From: Aquitalea pelogenes
GTDB lineage: Bacteria; Pseudomonadota; Gammaproteobacteria; Burkholderiales; Chromobacteriaceae
Assembly (NCBI RefSeq): GCF_001515305.1
Contig: NZ_LNQV01000021.1
Location: 1-64,000 of the forward strand
Length of the DNA stretch: 64,000 nucleotides
Reading direction: 5' to 3'
Shown here: in pieces, positions 9,847 through 18,247 of the stretch
How positions within the stretch are numbered: the first letter of the stretch is position 1
Layout of the letters: each line of letters opens with the position of its first letter
Made by a program: the position numbers and the translations under genes
The notes under the pieces: generated by a model
Databases searched by the model: none
Seen by the model: only the letters and a program-made list of their open reading frames with translations
Told to the model about the DNA's origin: nothing

Positions 9847-9983
9847 CGCCACTGATGTTGCCAATATCTGTTTGGACAGACGACAAGGGCAATGCCATGC
9901 TTCTGTCTTGGCCGCCGGGCCGGGACAGCATGACAGGCACCGCCTGCAGGGCGGGCAGCAATAACGACAAGAAGGTTGGGTTT

Positions 9984-10889
9984 ATGGATTTGAAACAGTT
10001 GCAGTACTTTACCTGCGTGGCAGAGCTGGGCAGCTTCACTCGCGCATCCAATACGCTGAACATTGCCCAGCCCGCGCTCAGCCGCCAGATCCGCATGCTG
10101 GAAGTGGAACTGCGGCAGAACCTGCTGATCCGTAATGGCCGGGGTGTTTCCATGACCGAGGCCGGCAAGGTGTTGCTGGAGCATAGCCTGGGCATCCTGC
10201 ATCAGGTAGAGCGGGTGAAGGAGGAGCTGGGCAAGGTGCGTGGAGCCATGGCCGGGCATGTGGTGGTGGGCCTGCCACCCAGCCTGCTCAAGGTGCTGGC
10301 GGTGCCGCTGACCAAAACCTTCCGCGCCCGGCTGCCCAATGCCTCGCTGTCCATCTGCGAGGGCCTGTCCGTCACCATGCACGAGGCGCTGGTAGCCGGG
10401 CGGCTGGACGTGGCCCTGCTGTACAACGTGATTCCGTCGGCAGAGGTGGAAACCTTCCCGCTGCTGGAGGAAGAGCTGTTCCTGATGACCGCCCGCTTTG
10501 ACAATGCCCCGGACAGCATCACCCTGCGTGAAGTCGCCGGCACGCCGCTGATCATCCCCAGTCGCCCCAATTCCATCCGCATGCTGGTGGAGTCAGAGTT
10601 GGCCAATATCGGCTGCCGTCCGCATATCGAACTGGAAATCGACGGTGTGTCCGCCATTCTGGAGCTGGTGGCCGATGGCTATGGCTCGGCGGTGCTCACT
10701 CGCAGTGCGGTGGCCTCGCTGGCCGATGCCTCGCGTTTTACCGTGCGCAAGATTGTAGAACCGGTGCTGTCCAGCAAGCTGGCCATGGCCATCAGCCTGC
10801 GTCACCCCTCAACCCTCACCCAGCAGCTGTTCATCGAGCTGATACGCGAACATATCCGCGAATGGCTGGGGTATTCCTCCGAAACCTGA
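9984..10889 (+). CDS. LysR-family regulator (Nac/CbbR-like N-terminus)
   Basis: 301 residues from the ATG at 9984 with GAAGG upstream. The N-terminal winged helix-turn-helix (MDLKQLQYFTCVAELGSFTR, then AQPALSRQIRMLE) resembles nitrogen-assimilation and aromatic-pathway LysR proteins. The effector domain runs from about residue 90. It is transcribed toward the AEC carrier 104 bases downstream, separated from it by a long inverted repeat, and may control that gene. Inducer unknown. Confidence 0.85.
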   Translation: MDLKQLQYFTCVAELGSFTRASNTLNIAQPALSRQIRMLEVELRQNLLIRNGRGVSMTEAGKVLLEHSLGILHQVERVKEELGKVRGAMAGHVVVGLPPSLLKVLAVPLTKTFRARLPNASLSICEGLSVTMHEALVAGRLDVALLYNVIPSAEVETFPLLEEELFLMTARFDNAPDSITLREVAGTPLIIPSRPNSIRMLVESELANIGCRPHIELEIDGVSAILELVADGYGSAVLTRSAVASLADASRFTVRKIVEPVLSSKLAMAISLRHPSTLTQQLFIELIREHIREWLGYSSET

Positions 10890-10897
10890 TTGCCTCC

Positions 10898-10973
10898 GAA
10901 CCGCTGACAAAATAGCGTAGTGTCCCTGGGGCAAAGAGGCGCAACGCAGCAGCAGGTTTTTTGTTAGCGGTTC
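10898..10973. repeat. 15-bp inverted repeat between lysR and AEC carrier
   Basis: GAACCGCTGACAAAA (10898-10912) and TTTTGTTAGCGGTTC (10959-10973) are inverted copies with one mismatch, 46 bases apart. CCTGGGGC also occurs twice as a direct repeat, at 10925 and 10973. It could be an operator pair for the adjacent LysR protein or a long stem-loop. Confidence 0.6.
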
Positions 10974-10993
10974 CTGGGGCGGAAAGTTGCATT

Positions 10994-11923
10994 GTGCTGG
11001 CTATTGCAAGTATCACCGGACCCATCTTCATCCTGATTGCCCTTGGTTACTGGGTAACCTGGCAGCACTGGTTTGCCCAGGCCAATATTCGTGCGCTGGG
11101 GCAGTTTGTCATCACCTTTGCCTTGCCGGCGATGATATTCCGCGCGCTGACCCGGCAGTCCTTTGTCGAGGTGGTGGACCTGCACTACCTGCTGGCCTAC
11201 GGATTGGGTTCCTTGCTGGCGCTGGGCCTGGGCATGCTGTTTGCCCGCGTGGTGGCAGGGCATGACTTTCGGCTCAGTGCACTGTTCGGGCTGGGCATGT
11301 CCATGTCCAACAGCGGTTTCATCGGCTTTCCCATCGTGTCGCAGCTATTGGGGGCCAAGGCAGGCATTGCACTGGCCATGACCATGCTGGTGGAAAACGC
11401 GGTGGTGTTTCCGCTGGCGCTAATCCTGCTGGAAAGCCATGATGCCAGCGGCAAGGGCTGGGGCCATCTGTTGCGCCAGGTGGGCGGGCGGCTGCTGCGC
11501 TCGCCACTGGTGATCGCCATCAGCGCCGGGGTGTTGTGTTCGCTGGCGGGCTTGCAGCTGCCGGGCGTGTTCAGCAAGGTGCTGGAATTGTTGTCGCAGG
11601 CTTCGGTGGCCTTGTCGCTGTTTGTCATCGGCGGCTCGCTGGTTGGCTTGAAAACCAGCGGCATCGTGCGCCGTATTTCGCCCATCGTGCTGGGCAAGCT
11701 GCTGTTGCACCCCTTGCTGATCTTCCTGCTGCTGCATTTCCTGCTGCCAGTACCCGCCTGGCTGCAAATGGCGGCGGTGCTGTTTGCCTGCGCGCCGATG
11801 ATGAGCATCTATCCCATCATGGGGCAGAAATACGGCCACGAAGGCTTGTGCGCGGCCACCTTGCTGGCCGCTACGGTGACATCGTTCTTCTCCATCAGCG
11901 GCATGCTCTGGTTACAAGGCTGA
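10994..11923 (+). CDS. Auxin efflux carrier (AEC) family transporter
   Basis: 309 residues with about ten membrane segments in two five-segment halves, as in the AEC/bile-acid transporter fold. FALPAMIFRALT in the second segment and FGLGMSMSNSGFIGFPIV in the fourth are typical. Bacterial members export or import malonate, malate and other organic anions. I chose the GTG at 10994, which has GGAAAG 7 bases upstream; a TTG at 10961 is possible. It follows a LysR gene that probably regulates it. Substrate cannot be read from sequence. Confidence 0.85.
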   Translation: MLAIASITGPIFILIALGYWVTWQHWFAQANIRALGQFVITFALPAMIFRALTRQSFVEVVDLHYLLAYGLGSLLALGLGMLFARVVAGHDFRLSALFGLGMSMSNSGFIGFPIVSQLLGAKAGIALAMTMLVENAVVFPLALILLESHDASGKGWGHLLRQVGGRLLRSPLVIAISAGVLCSLAGLQLPGVFSKVLELLSQASVALSLFVIGGSLVGLKTSGIVRRISPIVLGKLLLHPLLIFLLLHFLLPVPAWLQMAAVLFACAPMMSIYPIMGQKYGHEGLCAATLLAATVTSFFSISGMLWLQG

Positions 11924-12002
11924 GGGAATAAGCAATCCGGTTTTTCTTGGTTGGGAATCATGGCGTGGTTTTTTAATATCCACTCCATGTGCATGGTTAT
12001 GT

Positions 12003-12016
12003 CCTGTCATGACAGG
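12003..12016. promoter_or_regulatory. Perfect 14-bp palindrome upstream of the dioxygenase
   Basis: CCTGTCATGACAGG is a perfect palindrome 38 bases before the start codon at 12055. It is a candidate operator; the binding protein is unknown. Confidence 0.45.
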
Positions 12017-12054
12017 CCGTGTTTTCATTCCCCTTGCTTTGAGAGGCTGCCAGG

Positions 12055-12989
12055 ATGAGCTTTTATCAGGATTACAACGACAAGCTGGCCATTGAAGGCT
12101 GGAACACCCGCGAACTGAGCCAGTACCAGACGTTCGACCTCAAACGCCTGTCCCGGCACTGGGGGCGGAAATCCGTGGTGTCGACCTCAGCCAGCCCTTG
12201 CCACCTGCGCAACTGGCGGAAATTCGCCAGGCCCTGACCGAACATCTGGTGCTGACCTTCCCCGGTCAGGCCATCAATGCCGAACAGCACAAGGCCTTTG
12301 GTCGTCTGTTTGGCAGCCTGCACCAGCACGTGCTGGGCGACAGCACCCAGCTGACCGCGCGCAGTGGCGACGCAGAAATCCTGGGCTGGAAAACCGGCCG
12401 CACCACCCGTTACACCGCGGGCGACGCCTGGCATAACGATGTGTCTTGCGACCCGCACCCCATCTGGGCGTCTTTCCTGCGCGTCACCCGCCTGCCGGAA
12501 GTCGGCGGTGGCGACACGGCGTTTGCCAACCTCTATCTGGCGTATGAATCCTTGTCCGAACCCATCAAGCAACTGCTGCTGGGGCTGACTGCCGTGCATG
12601 ACGGGCGGGAAGGCTGGAGCAATGGCTATGGTGCCGAACCGAAACCCGGCCAGGTATTCAATGCCAGCGAACACCCGGTGGTGGCACGTCATCCGGTCAG
12701 CGGCCGTCCCTTCCTGTTTGTGAACGAGGCGTTTACTTCGCATATCGTGCAGCTGAGCCGTGCCGAAAGCGATGCGCTGTTGCAGCTGCTGTACCGTCAT
12801 ATCGAAAAGCACCAGTCCTTCCAGGCGCGCATTCACTGGCAGCCGGACATGCTGCTGCTGTGGGACAACTGGGCCACCCAGCACCACGCCATCTGGGATT
12901 ACTACCCGTTCGAGCGTTGGGGCGAGCGTGTGTCGGCCTATCGGGACCACGGCCCGCAGCCTGCCGGCACCATCATCGGCCAGCAGTAA
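12055..12989 (+). pseudogene. TauD/TfdA-family 2-oxoglutarate dioxygenase, one frameshift as sequenced
   Basis: Restoring one base near 12159 (CGGCACTGGGG read as CGG CAC CTG GGG) gives about 311 residues. The Fe(II) site is visible: WHNDVS supplies His and Asp, and TQHHAIWDY supplies the distal His. RWGERVSAYR near the end supplies the 2-oxoglutarate Arg. Relatives oxidise taurine, alkyl sulfates or chlorophenoxyacetates; here the specificity is open. With a full ssu cluster 35 kb away, an organosulfur substrate is plausible but unproven. Everything downstream of the break is intact, so sequencing error is likely. Confidence 0.8.
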
Positions 12990-13012
12990 GCCGCAACAAT
13001 ATGCCAACAAGC

Positions 13013-13040
13013 GGGGCTGTCCTCACGGGCAGCCCCTTTT
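13013..13040 (+). terminator. Terminator after the dioxygenase
   Basis: GGGGCTG (13013-13019) pairs with CAGCCCC (13030-13036) and is followed by TTTT. The remaining gap to 13366 holds no gene that I can support; the peroxiredoxin promoter must lie there. Confidence 0.8.
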
Positions 13041-13366
13041 GCTGCATGCCCCAGGCGGCTGACCACGTTATTAGGTGCGATTGCGATGGACCCGGCACAG
13101 CCGGGCCTTTTAACCAAGGGATTGATTTCGCAGCCTTGCCATTCCATCCCGATTCCCCGTCCTTGCCCTGCCAATGGAAATAGGGAGTACCGCTTTCATT
13201 GCAGAAAGCCTGAGGGGGGGTGTCAATCATCCGGGGCTGCTTATGCAGCCTTTGCCATGCTTATCCAGCCGCCGCCTGATAAGCAACGCAGTTTTCCTTG
13301 GTTCACGGGCAGCGTGGCAGTGCTTACAGTAAGCCCATCACGCAAACACAGTACAAAGGAACCAGC

Positions 13367-14002
13367 ATGACTCTGCGACTTGGCGACATCGCTCCGGATT
13401 TCAGCCAGCAATCCACCATTGGCGAACTGCATTTCCACCAGTGGAAGGGTGACAGCTGGGCCGTGCTGTTTTCCCATCCGGCCGACTACACCCCGGTGTG
13501 CACCACCGAACTGGGTGCCACCGCCAAATTGCAGCAGGAGTTTGCCCGCCGCAATGTCAAGGTGCTGGCGCTGTCGGTAGACCCGGTGGAAGCCCACCAT
13601 GGCTGGATTGCCGATATCAATGACACCCAGCAGACCGAGGTGAATTTCCCCATCGTGGCGGACGCGGACCGCAAGGTGTCCGAGGCCTACGACCTGATTC
13701 ACCCGAATGCCAGCAGCACCCATACCGTGCGCTCGCTGTTCATCATCGACCCCAGCCACAAGGTGCGCTTGATCATTACCTACCCGGCCAGTACCGGCCG
13801 CAATTTTGCCGAAATCCTGCGGGTGATCGACTCCCTGCAACTGACCGACCATCACAGCGTGGCTACTCCGGCCAACTGGCAGCAGGGTGAGGAAGTGGTG
13901 ATCGTGCCATCACTGCAGGATGAAGCACTGATCCGTGAAAAGTTTCCCCAGGGCTACCGTGCCGTACGGCCCTATCTGCGCCTGACGCCGCAGCCGGTTT
14001 GA
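13367..14002 (+). CDS. 1-Cys peroxiredoxin (Prdx6-like)
   Basis: 211 residues from an ATG with AAAGGA upstream. The peroxidatic site PADYTPVCTTE has Thr42 and Cys45, and the active-site Arg lies in HTVRSLFIIDP. No resolving Cys follows, and the length and the C-terminal domain with REKFPQGYRAVRPYLR fit the Prdx6 class rather than AhpC. It reduces peroxides in the cytoplasm with an external thiol. It is monocistronic between two strong terminators. No clear OxyR site was recognised upstream. Confidence 0.92.
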   Translation: MTLRLGDIAPDFSQQSTIGELHFHQWKGDSWAVLFSHPADYTPVCTTELGATAKLQQEFARRNVKVLALSVDPVEAHHGWIADINDTQQTEVNFPIVADADRKVSEAYDLIHPNASSTHTVRSLFIIDPSHKVRLIITYPASTGRNFAEILRVIDSLQLTDHHSVATPANWQQGEEVVIVPSLQDEALIREKFPQGYRAVRPYLRLTPQPV

Positions 14003-14058
14003 TGATTTGTCCGTTGTACCGTTGTCTCTGTTTCTCCTTCTTGCATGTCTCTTCTTCT

Positions 14059-14088
14059 TGCCGGGTCGGCTGACCCGGCATTTTTTTT
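14059..14088 (+). terminator. Strong terminator after peroxiredoxin
   Basis: TGCCGGGTC pairs perfectly with GACCCGGCA around GGCT, followed by eight T residues (14081-14088). Confidence 0.93.
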
Positions 14089-14227
14089 GAAACTGGCCAT
14101 TGGGCCATTAAATGCCGGTGATAGCAGTGCTCAATGGTGGACTTATGCGACCAGAATGACAGATACTGCTGTAATGCATGCTTGACTTACAATAATTTCC
14201 CCAACTTCCCCCTGCAGGTATAAAGCG

Positions 14228-14413
14228 TTGGACGGCAAAAAACCCGATATCGATGCAATGCTGGATCTGGCTTATCAATTGGTGCTCTGTCAGCTGGAAG
14301 CGGACGTCTATCGTGCCAAAGAGGAGATTCGCGAGATGGTGGTTCCCATCAAGATTTTGCTGCTCAGGCAAATCGGAGAGGACACCGACATCTGCAATCT
14401 CGATGATTTCTAG
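14228..14413 (+). CDS. Small hypothetical protein, 61 residues
   Basis: An unrecognised short frame with protein-like composition: MDGKKPDIDAMLDLAYQLVL, then a charged helix (EADVYRAKEEIREMV) and an acidic tail DICNLDDF. It reads as one or two amphipathic helices with no signal peptide or membrane segment. The start is a TTG at 14228 with AGG about 12 bases upstream; the later ATG at 14258 is an alternative. It stands alone between the peroxiredoxin terminator and the converging PepSY gene. It may be a small regulator or not a gene. Confidence 0.4.
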   Translation: MDGKKPDIDAMLDLAYQLVLCQLEADVYRAKEEIREMVVPIKILLLRQIGEDTDICNLDDF

Positions 14414-14467
14414 CCTGCTTCACACTACGTCTTCCCATCCTCCCCGACATCTGATTGCGTGGGCGCA

Positions 14468-15568
14468 TCACTGCTGTGCAGTGCGTGCCCTGGTCGCCAC
14501 CATGGCCGCTTGCCTGCTGCCTTGCTTGCACCGCCTGGCCTGCCACTGAAACAGGCCACTGCCGCCCAGAATCATCAATACCACGCCGCTGACCGCCATC
14601 AGCAACTGGTGCCAGACACCACCCAGGCTGCCGGTGTGCAAGGCCTGTGCCCAGCTGCCGATTTTCCGCCAGGCTTGTGTCTGTTCCGTCCTTTCCACGC
14701 TCAATACCGTTCCCCGGTAAGGGTCCAGCCTAATCAGGGTGCTGCCGTTGGGGTGCAACTCGTCGTCCAGCCGCTTGCGCAGTTCAACCGGCTGATTGGC
14801 ACGCGCGCTGATGCTGATGCTGCTCAGCCTGCCCTGTGGCAGACGGGCATTACCGCGGGCGACCAGTTCATCCAGCGCCAGTTGCGGCCCGGCCGGTGTG
14901 ATGTGCTTGCCCGTGCGTGGCTGGCCGTGCTTGGCCGGGCTTAGCCATTGGCGGATGGGCTGGTTGAATGCCAGAACCAGGCCACTGAGGGTGCTGAGCA
15001 GCAAGAGCAGCAACATGCTGGCACCCAGCATGCGGTGCAGGTCGCCCAGCCATACCGCCAGGCCCTTGTCGCGCCGCAGCCGCCAGGCTTTGCGCCAGTC
15101 CTTTGGCCACCAGTGGATGATGCCGCTGAGCAGCACCAGCAGGATGGCAATACCGGCCACGCCCACCCAGGTCTTGCCATCTTCCAGCAGCAGGCGGGCA
15201 TGCACTTCGTGCAGCCAGCGCCAGCCGGTGCCACGGCCTTCTGGCGTGGCCAGTGGCCGGCCAAATTGCGGGTCCAGCCATAGAAGCTGGTCTGGCTGCT
15301 GGCGCTGGCGTACCCGTACTTCGATGGCGTCTGCGGGGTTTTGCGGCAGGCGCAGGGTGAAATCAGCCTGCGGATAGCTGGCGCGCAAGCTGGCCAGTAC
15401 CACCTGATAGTGCGGGCTGGCGGCATGGCTTGCCACCGGGGCGGGGTAGGTTTTGCCCTGCAGCAGCTGTTGCACGGCCAGCAGGCTGCCGCTCAGGCCC
15501 AGCAGCAAGGCAAACAGGGCGGCCAGCAAGCCCAGATAACGATGTAACAGAATGACGATGCGTTTCAC
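14468..15568 (-). CDS. PepSY-associated membrane protein, siderophore-linked reductase type
   Basis: About 366 residues with four membrane segments: one at the N-terminus (LLHRYLGLLAALFALLLGLSG), two central and one C-terminal, with PepSY-type periplasmic segments between. Paired His residues near the membrane segments (HRYLG, HEVHARLL, LHRML, LHTGSLGG) could bind haem. Such proteins sit beside TonB receptors and are thought to reduce ferric siderophores at the inner membrane. It lies directly downstream of the TonB receptor and is probably co-transcribed under its Fur box. I prefer the GTG at 15568 with GGAAA upstream; an ATG at 15625 has no ribosome site. Confidence 0.8.
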   Translation of the reverse strand: MKRIVILLHRYLGLLAALFALLLGLSGSLLAVQQLLQGKTYPAPVASHAASPHYQVVLASLRASYPQADFTLRLPQNPADAIEVRVRQRQQPDQLLWLDPQFGRPLATPEGRGTGWRWLHEVHARLLLEDGKTWVGVAGIAILLVLLSGIIHWWPKDWRKAWRLRRDKGLAVWLGDLHRMLGASMLLLLLLSTLSGLVLAFNQPIRQWLSPAKHGQPRTGKHITPAGPQLALDELVARGNARLPQGRLSSISISARANQPVELRKRLDDELHPNGSTLIRLDPYRGTVLSVERTEQTQAWRKIGSWAQALHTGSLGGVWHQLLMAVSGVVLMILGGSGLFQWQARRCKQGSRQAAMVATRARTAQQ

Positions 15569-15649
15569 TTGGTTTTCCACGGCAAAGCGCTGCGGCTGTT
15601 GATATTCAGCCGCAGCGCAGGACATGAGCCGGCCAGTGCCGGCAGGGAA

Positions 15650-17758
15650 TCAGAAACTCAGGCTGGCCTTGACCAGCAATTCGCGTGGGTCGCCCAGCCG
15701 CACCGTGGACACGCTGCCGCTGTTGCTGGTGGTGGTTGTGCCGGTGCTGGAGGCGTAATAAGTCTTGTCGAACACGTTTTTCAGGTTGGCCTGGATTTCC
15801 AGCTTCTGGCCGTGCAGGCGGGTTTGCCAGGCAATGAAGGCATCGGTCACGAAATAGGACGGCAGCTGGAAGGAGTTGGCGGCGTCCCCCTGACGCTGGC
15901 CGACAAAGCGCGTGCCGCCACCAATGCGCCAGTTGTTGCCAAAGCTGTCCTGGCCAAGCCGGTAAGCCAGATTGACGCTGCCGCTGTGCTTGGGCACGTT
16001 ATAAAGCTGCTTGCCGGCATAGACCGGGTCCTTGGTGACCATGGCATCGGTGTAGGCCCAGGCCAGGGTCATGGACAGGCGACGGGTGATTTCGCCGCTG
16101 ACATCCAGCTCCACCCCCTGCGAGCGTACCTTGCCCATGGCCTTGTCGATGCCGTCGGTATCGGTGGCCACCACATTGCTCTTGTCGATGTGGAATACGG
16201 CCAGGGTGGCGCTCAGGCCGCTTTGTTCCAGCTTGATGCCTGCTTCACGAGCGCTGCCGCGTTCCGGGTCGAAGTGCTGGCCGTCGCTGGCGGTGTTGGG
16301 CACAAAGGATTCGCTGTAGCTGCCATACAGCGACCAGTGCGGGTTCAATTTGTACACCAGGCCAAACTGGGGCAGGGCGGTAGTGCCCGCGCTGCGGTCG
16401 CTGACGGCATAGGGGCGGCCCACCCCGTCTTCCTGCTGGTAATGCTGGTAGCGCAGGCCGTAGCTGGTTTGCCATTGCGGTGCCAGTTCCCAGTTGTCCA
16501 TCAGCAGCAGCGACTGGGTGTCGATGGTGCTGCGGTTGTCGCTTTGTGTTGCGCTCAGGCTGGTGTTGGCCGTGCTCAGTACGCCATAAACCGGGTTGTT
16601 GACATTCAGCTGGGTGGCGCTGCTGGCGCTGCCGCGGAAGGTGTCGGAGCGCAGCTCGCGTGCGCGGGTGATGTCCAGTCCGATCACCGGCTGGTGACGC
16701 TGGCCGAACAGGCTGACATCGCCTTGCAGCTTGCTGCCCAGCACCAGTGTGCTGTTGTTTACCACATTGCCATCCAGACGGCGGGTCAGCACGCCGGTGC
16801 GGGCGTTATAGGCGGTGGCGCGGGTTTCGTAGTTGCTGTAGCTGATTTCATTCCATGCCAGGCGAGAGTCCAGTTTCCACTGGCTGTTCAGCATGTGGCT
16901 GTAACTGGCGGTGGCGGTCTGGGTGTGGCCCTGTGCCACGTCCAGTGTGTCGCCCAGCCGTGTTTCGCGTGGCACGTTCAGCGGTTTGCCGTTGTAAAAC
17001 ACGGTGCCGCGATCCCACGGCGTGCTGAAGTCACTGTACTGATACGACAGCAACAGGCTGTCGCGTCCGTCGCTCCAGGACAGCGAGGGTGCAATCATGT
17101 TGCGCTTGGTGCTGCCAAAGTTGCGCCAGTAGTCGGTGTCCTGCTTGTCGGCAATCAGGCGGTAGGCGAAGTTGGAATCGCCGATCTGCCCGGTGCTGTC
17201 CAGCGTGGCCGCGCCGCCGCCAAAGCTGCTGCTCTGGGCGCTGATGGTGGTTTGCGCGTCGCGTTGCGGTTTCTTGCTGATGACGTTGATGACGCCGCCG
17301 GGCTCCTGGATGCCATACAACAGCGAGGCCGGGCCTTTGAGCACCTCCACCGATTCGGTGGTGGCGTCGAAATTGCTCATCAGATAAGAGCGCACCCCGT
17401 CGCGCAAAATGCTGCCATCGTTGCGCTCGCCAAAACCACGGCGGGTAAAGCTGTCCTGGATGCCTGCCAGGGTATTGCTCTCCACCACGCCGCTGACGGT
17501 ACTCACTGCTTCGGCCAGGCTTTTTACCTGTTTGTCAGCCAGGGTTTGCGGAGTGACGGACTGTACGGCCTGGGGCGTGTCCAGCGTGCTTTGCGTGTAG
17601 CCTGCCACGCTGGTTTGCCGGGTCTGGTAGCTGTGTGTGTTCTGGGTGTCGCTACTGGCACTGACCGACACCGTATCCAGGGTGGCAGTGTCTTCGGCAT
17701 GGGCGGCGAGGGGGCTGAGGACCAGCAGGGATGTTGAAACGAAGGCGGCAGTATTCAT
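15650..17758 (-). CDS. TonB-dependent siderophore receptor
   Basis: 702 residues. A signal peptide ends near AAHA, and a short TonB box-like stretch DTVSVSAS follows. The plug domain contains TPQAVQSVTPQTL, RGFGERNDGSILRDG and VEVLKGPASLLYGIQEPGG. A 22-strand barrel follows, ending VKASLSF with the terminal Phe signature. It imports a ferric siderophore across the outer membrane with TonB energy. It has FhuA/FpvA-type plug motifs, but the ligand cannot be named. A Fur box lies directly upstream and a PepSY gene follows. Confidence 0.92.
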   Translation of the reverse strand: MNTAAFVSTSLLVLSPLAAHAEDTATLDTVSVSASSDTQNTHSYQTRQTSVAGYTQSTLDTPQAVQSVTPQTLADKQVKSLAEAVSTVSGVVESNTLAGIQDSFTRRGFGERNDGSILRDGVRSYLMSNFDATTESVEVLKGPASLLYGIQEPGGVINVISKKPQRDAQTTISAQSSSFGGGAATLDSTGQIGDSNFAYRLIADKQDTDYWRNFGSTKRNMIAPSLSWSDGRDSLLLSYQYSDFSTPWDRGTVFYNGKPLNVPRETRLGDTLDVAQGHTQTATASYSHMLNSQWKLDSRLAWNEISYSNYETRATAYNARTGVLTRRLDGNVVNNSTLVLGSKLQGDVSLFGQRHQPVIGLDITRARELRSDTFRGSASSATQLNVNNPVYGVLSTANTSLSATQSDNRSTIDTQSLLLMDNWELAPQWQTSYGLRYQHYQQEDGVGRPYAVSDRSAGTTALPQFGLVYKLNPHWSLYGSYSESFVPNTASDGQHFDPERGSAREAGIKLEQSGLSATLAVFHIDKSNVVATDTDGIDKAMGKVRSQGVELDVSGEITRRLSMTLAWAYTDAMVTKDPVYAGKQLYNVPKHSGSVNLAYRLGQDSFGNNWRIGGGTRFVGQRQGDAANSFQLPSYFVTDAFIAWQTRLHGQKLEIQANLKNVFDKTYYASSTGTTTTSNSGSVSTVRLGDPRELLVKASLSF

Positions 17759-17774
17759 GATGCATGTTGTTATA

Positions 17775-17793
17775 AATGAGAATCATTATCATA
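17775..17793 (-). promoter_or_regulatory. Fur box upstream of TonB receptor
   Basis: On the minus strand TATGATAATGATTCTCATT closely matches the Fur consensus GATAATGATAATCATTATC. It lies 16 bases before the receptor start, so the receptor and PepSY gene should be repressed by iron. Confidence 0.85.
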
Positions 17794-18247
17794 CATGACT
17801 TGTGAACTGTCTAAAAGTACGGGTTTTCCCGAAATCCATGTGCAGAAAGCCCTCGCAGTGGCAGATGGCATGCCGCCGCAGCACCTCAGCATCCGCCCGC
17901 TAGGGGGGGCATGATGTCTGCCTTGGCAGGAATGGGGAGCGAGACGGGCTGATGCGGCTGTGACGCTGCTAGCCTTGGCAGACGGTAGCTCATTATGTTG
18001 TATTTAGAATACATATTAATGGCCTGTGCAAGGTCATTGCTCCGGATGATTGCAGTTGCACGCTTGTGCAGGAGTTTTTGCAAGTTATTGACTGTAAATG
18101 TTTAATTTCCCATCCGGTCGTGGCGGCGGGCGTCTGTCGGCGCTGTGTCAGGCTGACGGCGCTATTGCCAGATGGCATGCAAAACAATATCGTATTGCGA
18201 TATTTATGCGCCAGCCGTGGCGCATAACGCCACTTGCCAAGGAATGT
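17794..18247. promoter_or_regulatory. Intergenic region with two inverted repeats upstream of ccoG
   Basis: No gene is supported in these 450 bp. Two perfect inverted repeats stand out: TGTATT-TAG-AATACA at 17999-18013, and AATATCG-TATTG-CGATATT at 18186-18204, the second 43 bases before ccoG. Neither fits the FNR site TTGAT-N4-ATCAA. They are candidate operators of unknown factors. Confidence 0.45.

Noticed and set aside
15569-17737. A 722-codon open frame on the plus strand
   Set aside because: It is the antisense of a well-supported TonB receptor; its composition (His/Gln/Gly/Ala rich) is typical of high-G+C shadow frames.
17886-18083. 65-codon minus-strand frame upstream of ccoG
   Set aside because: No ribosome site, overlaps a dyad and has no protein-like pattern.
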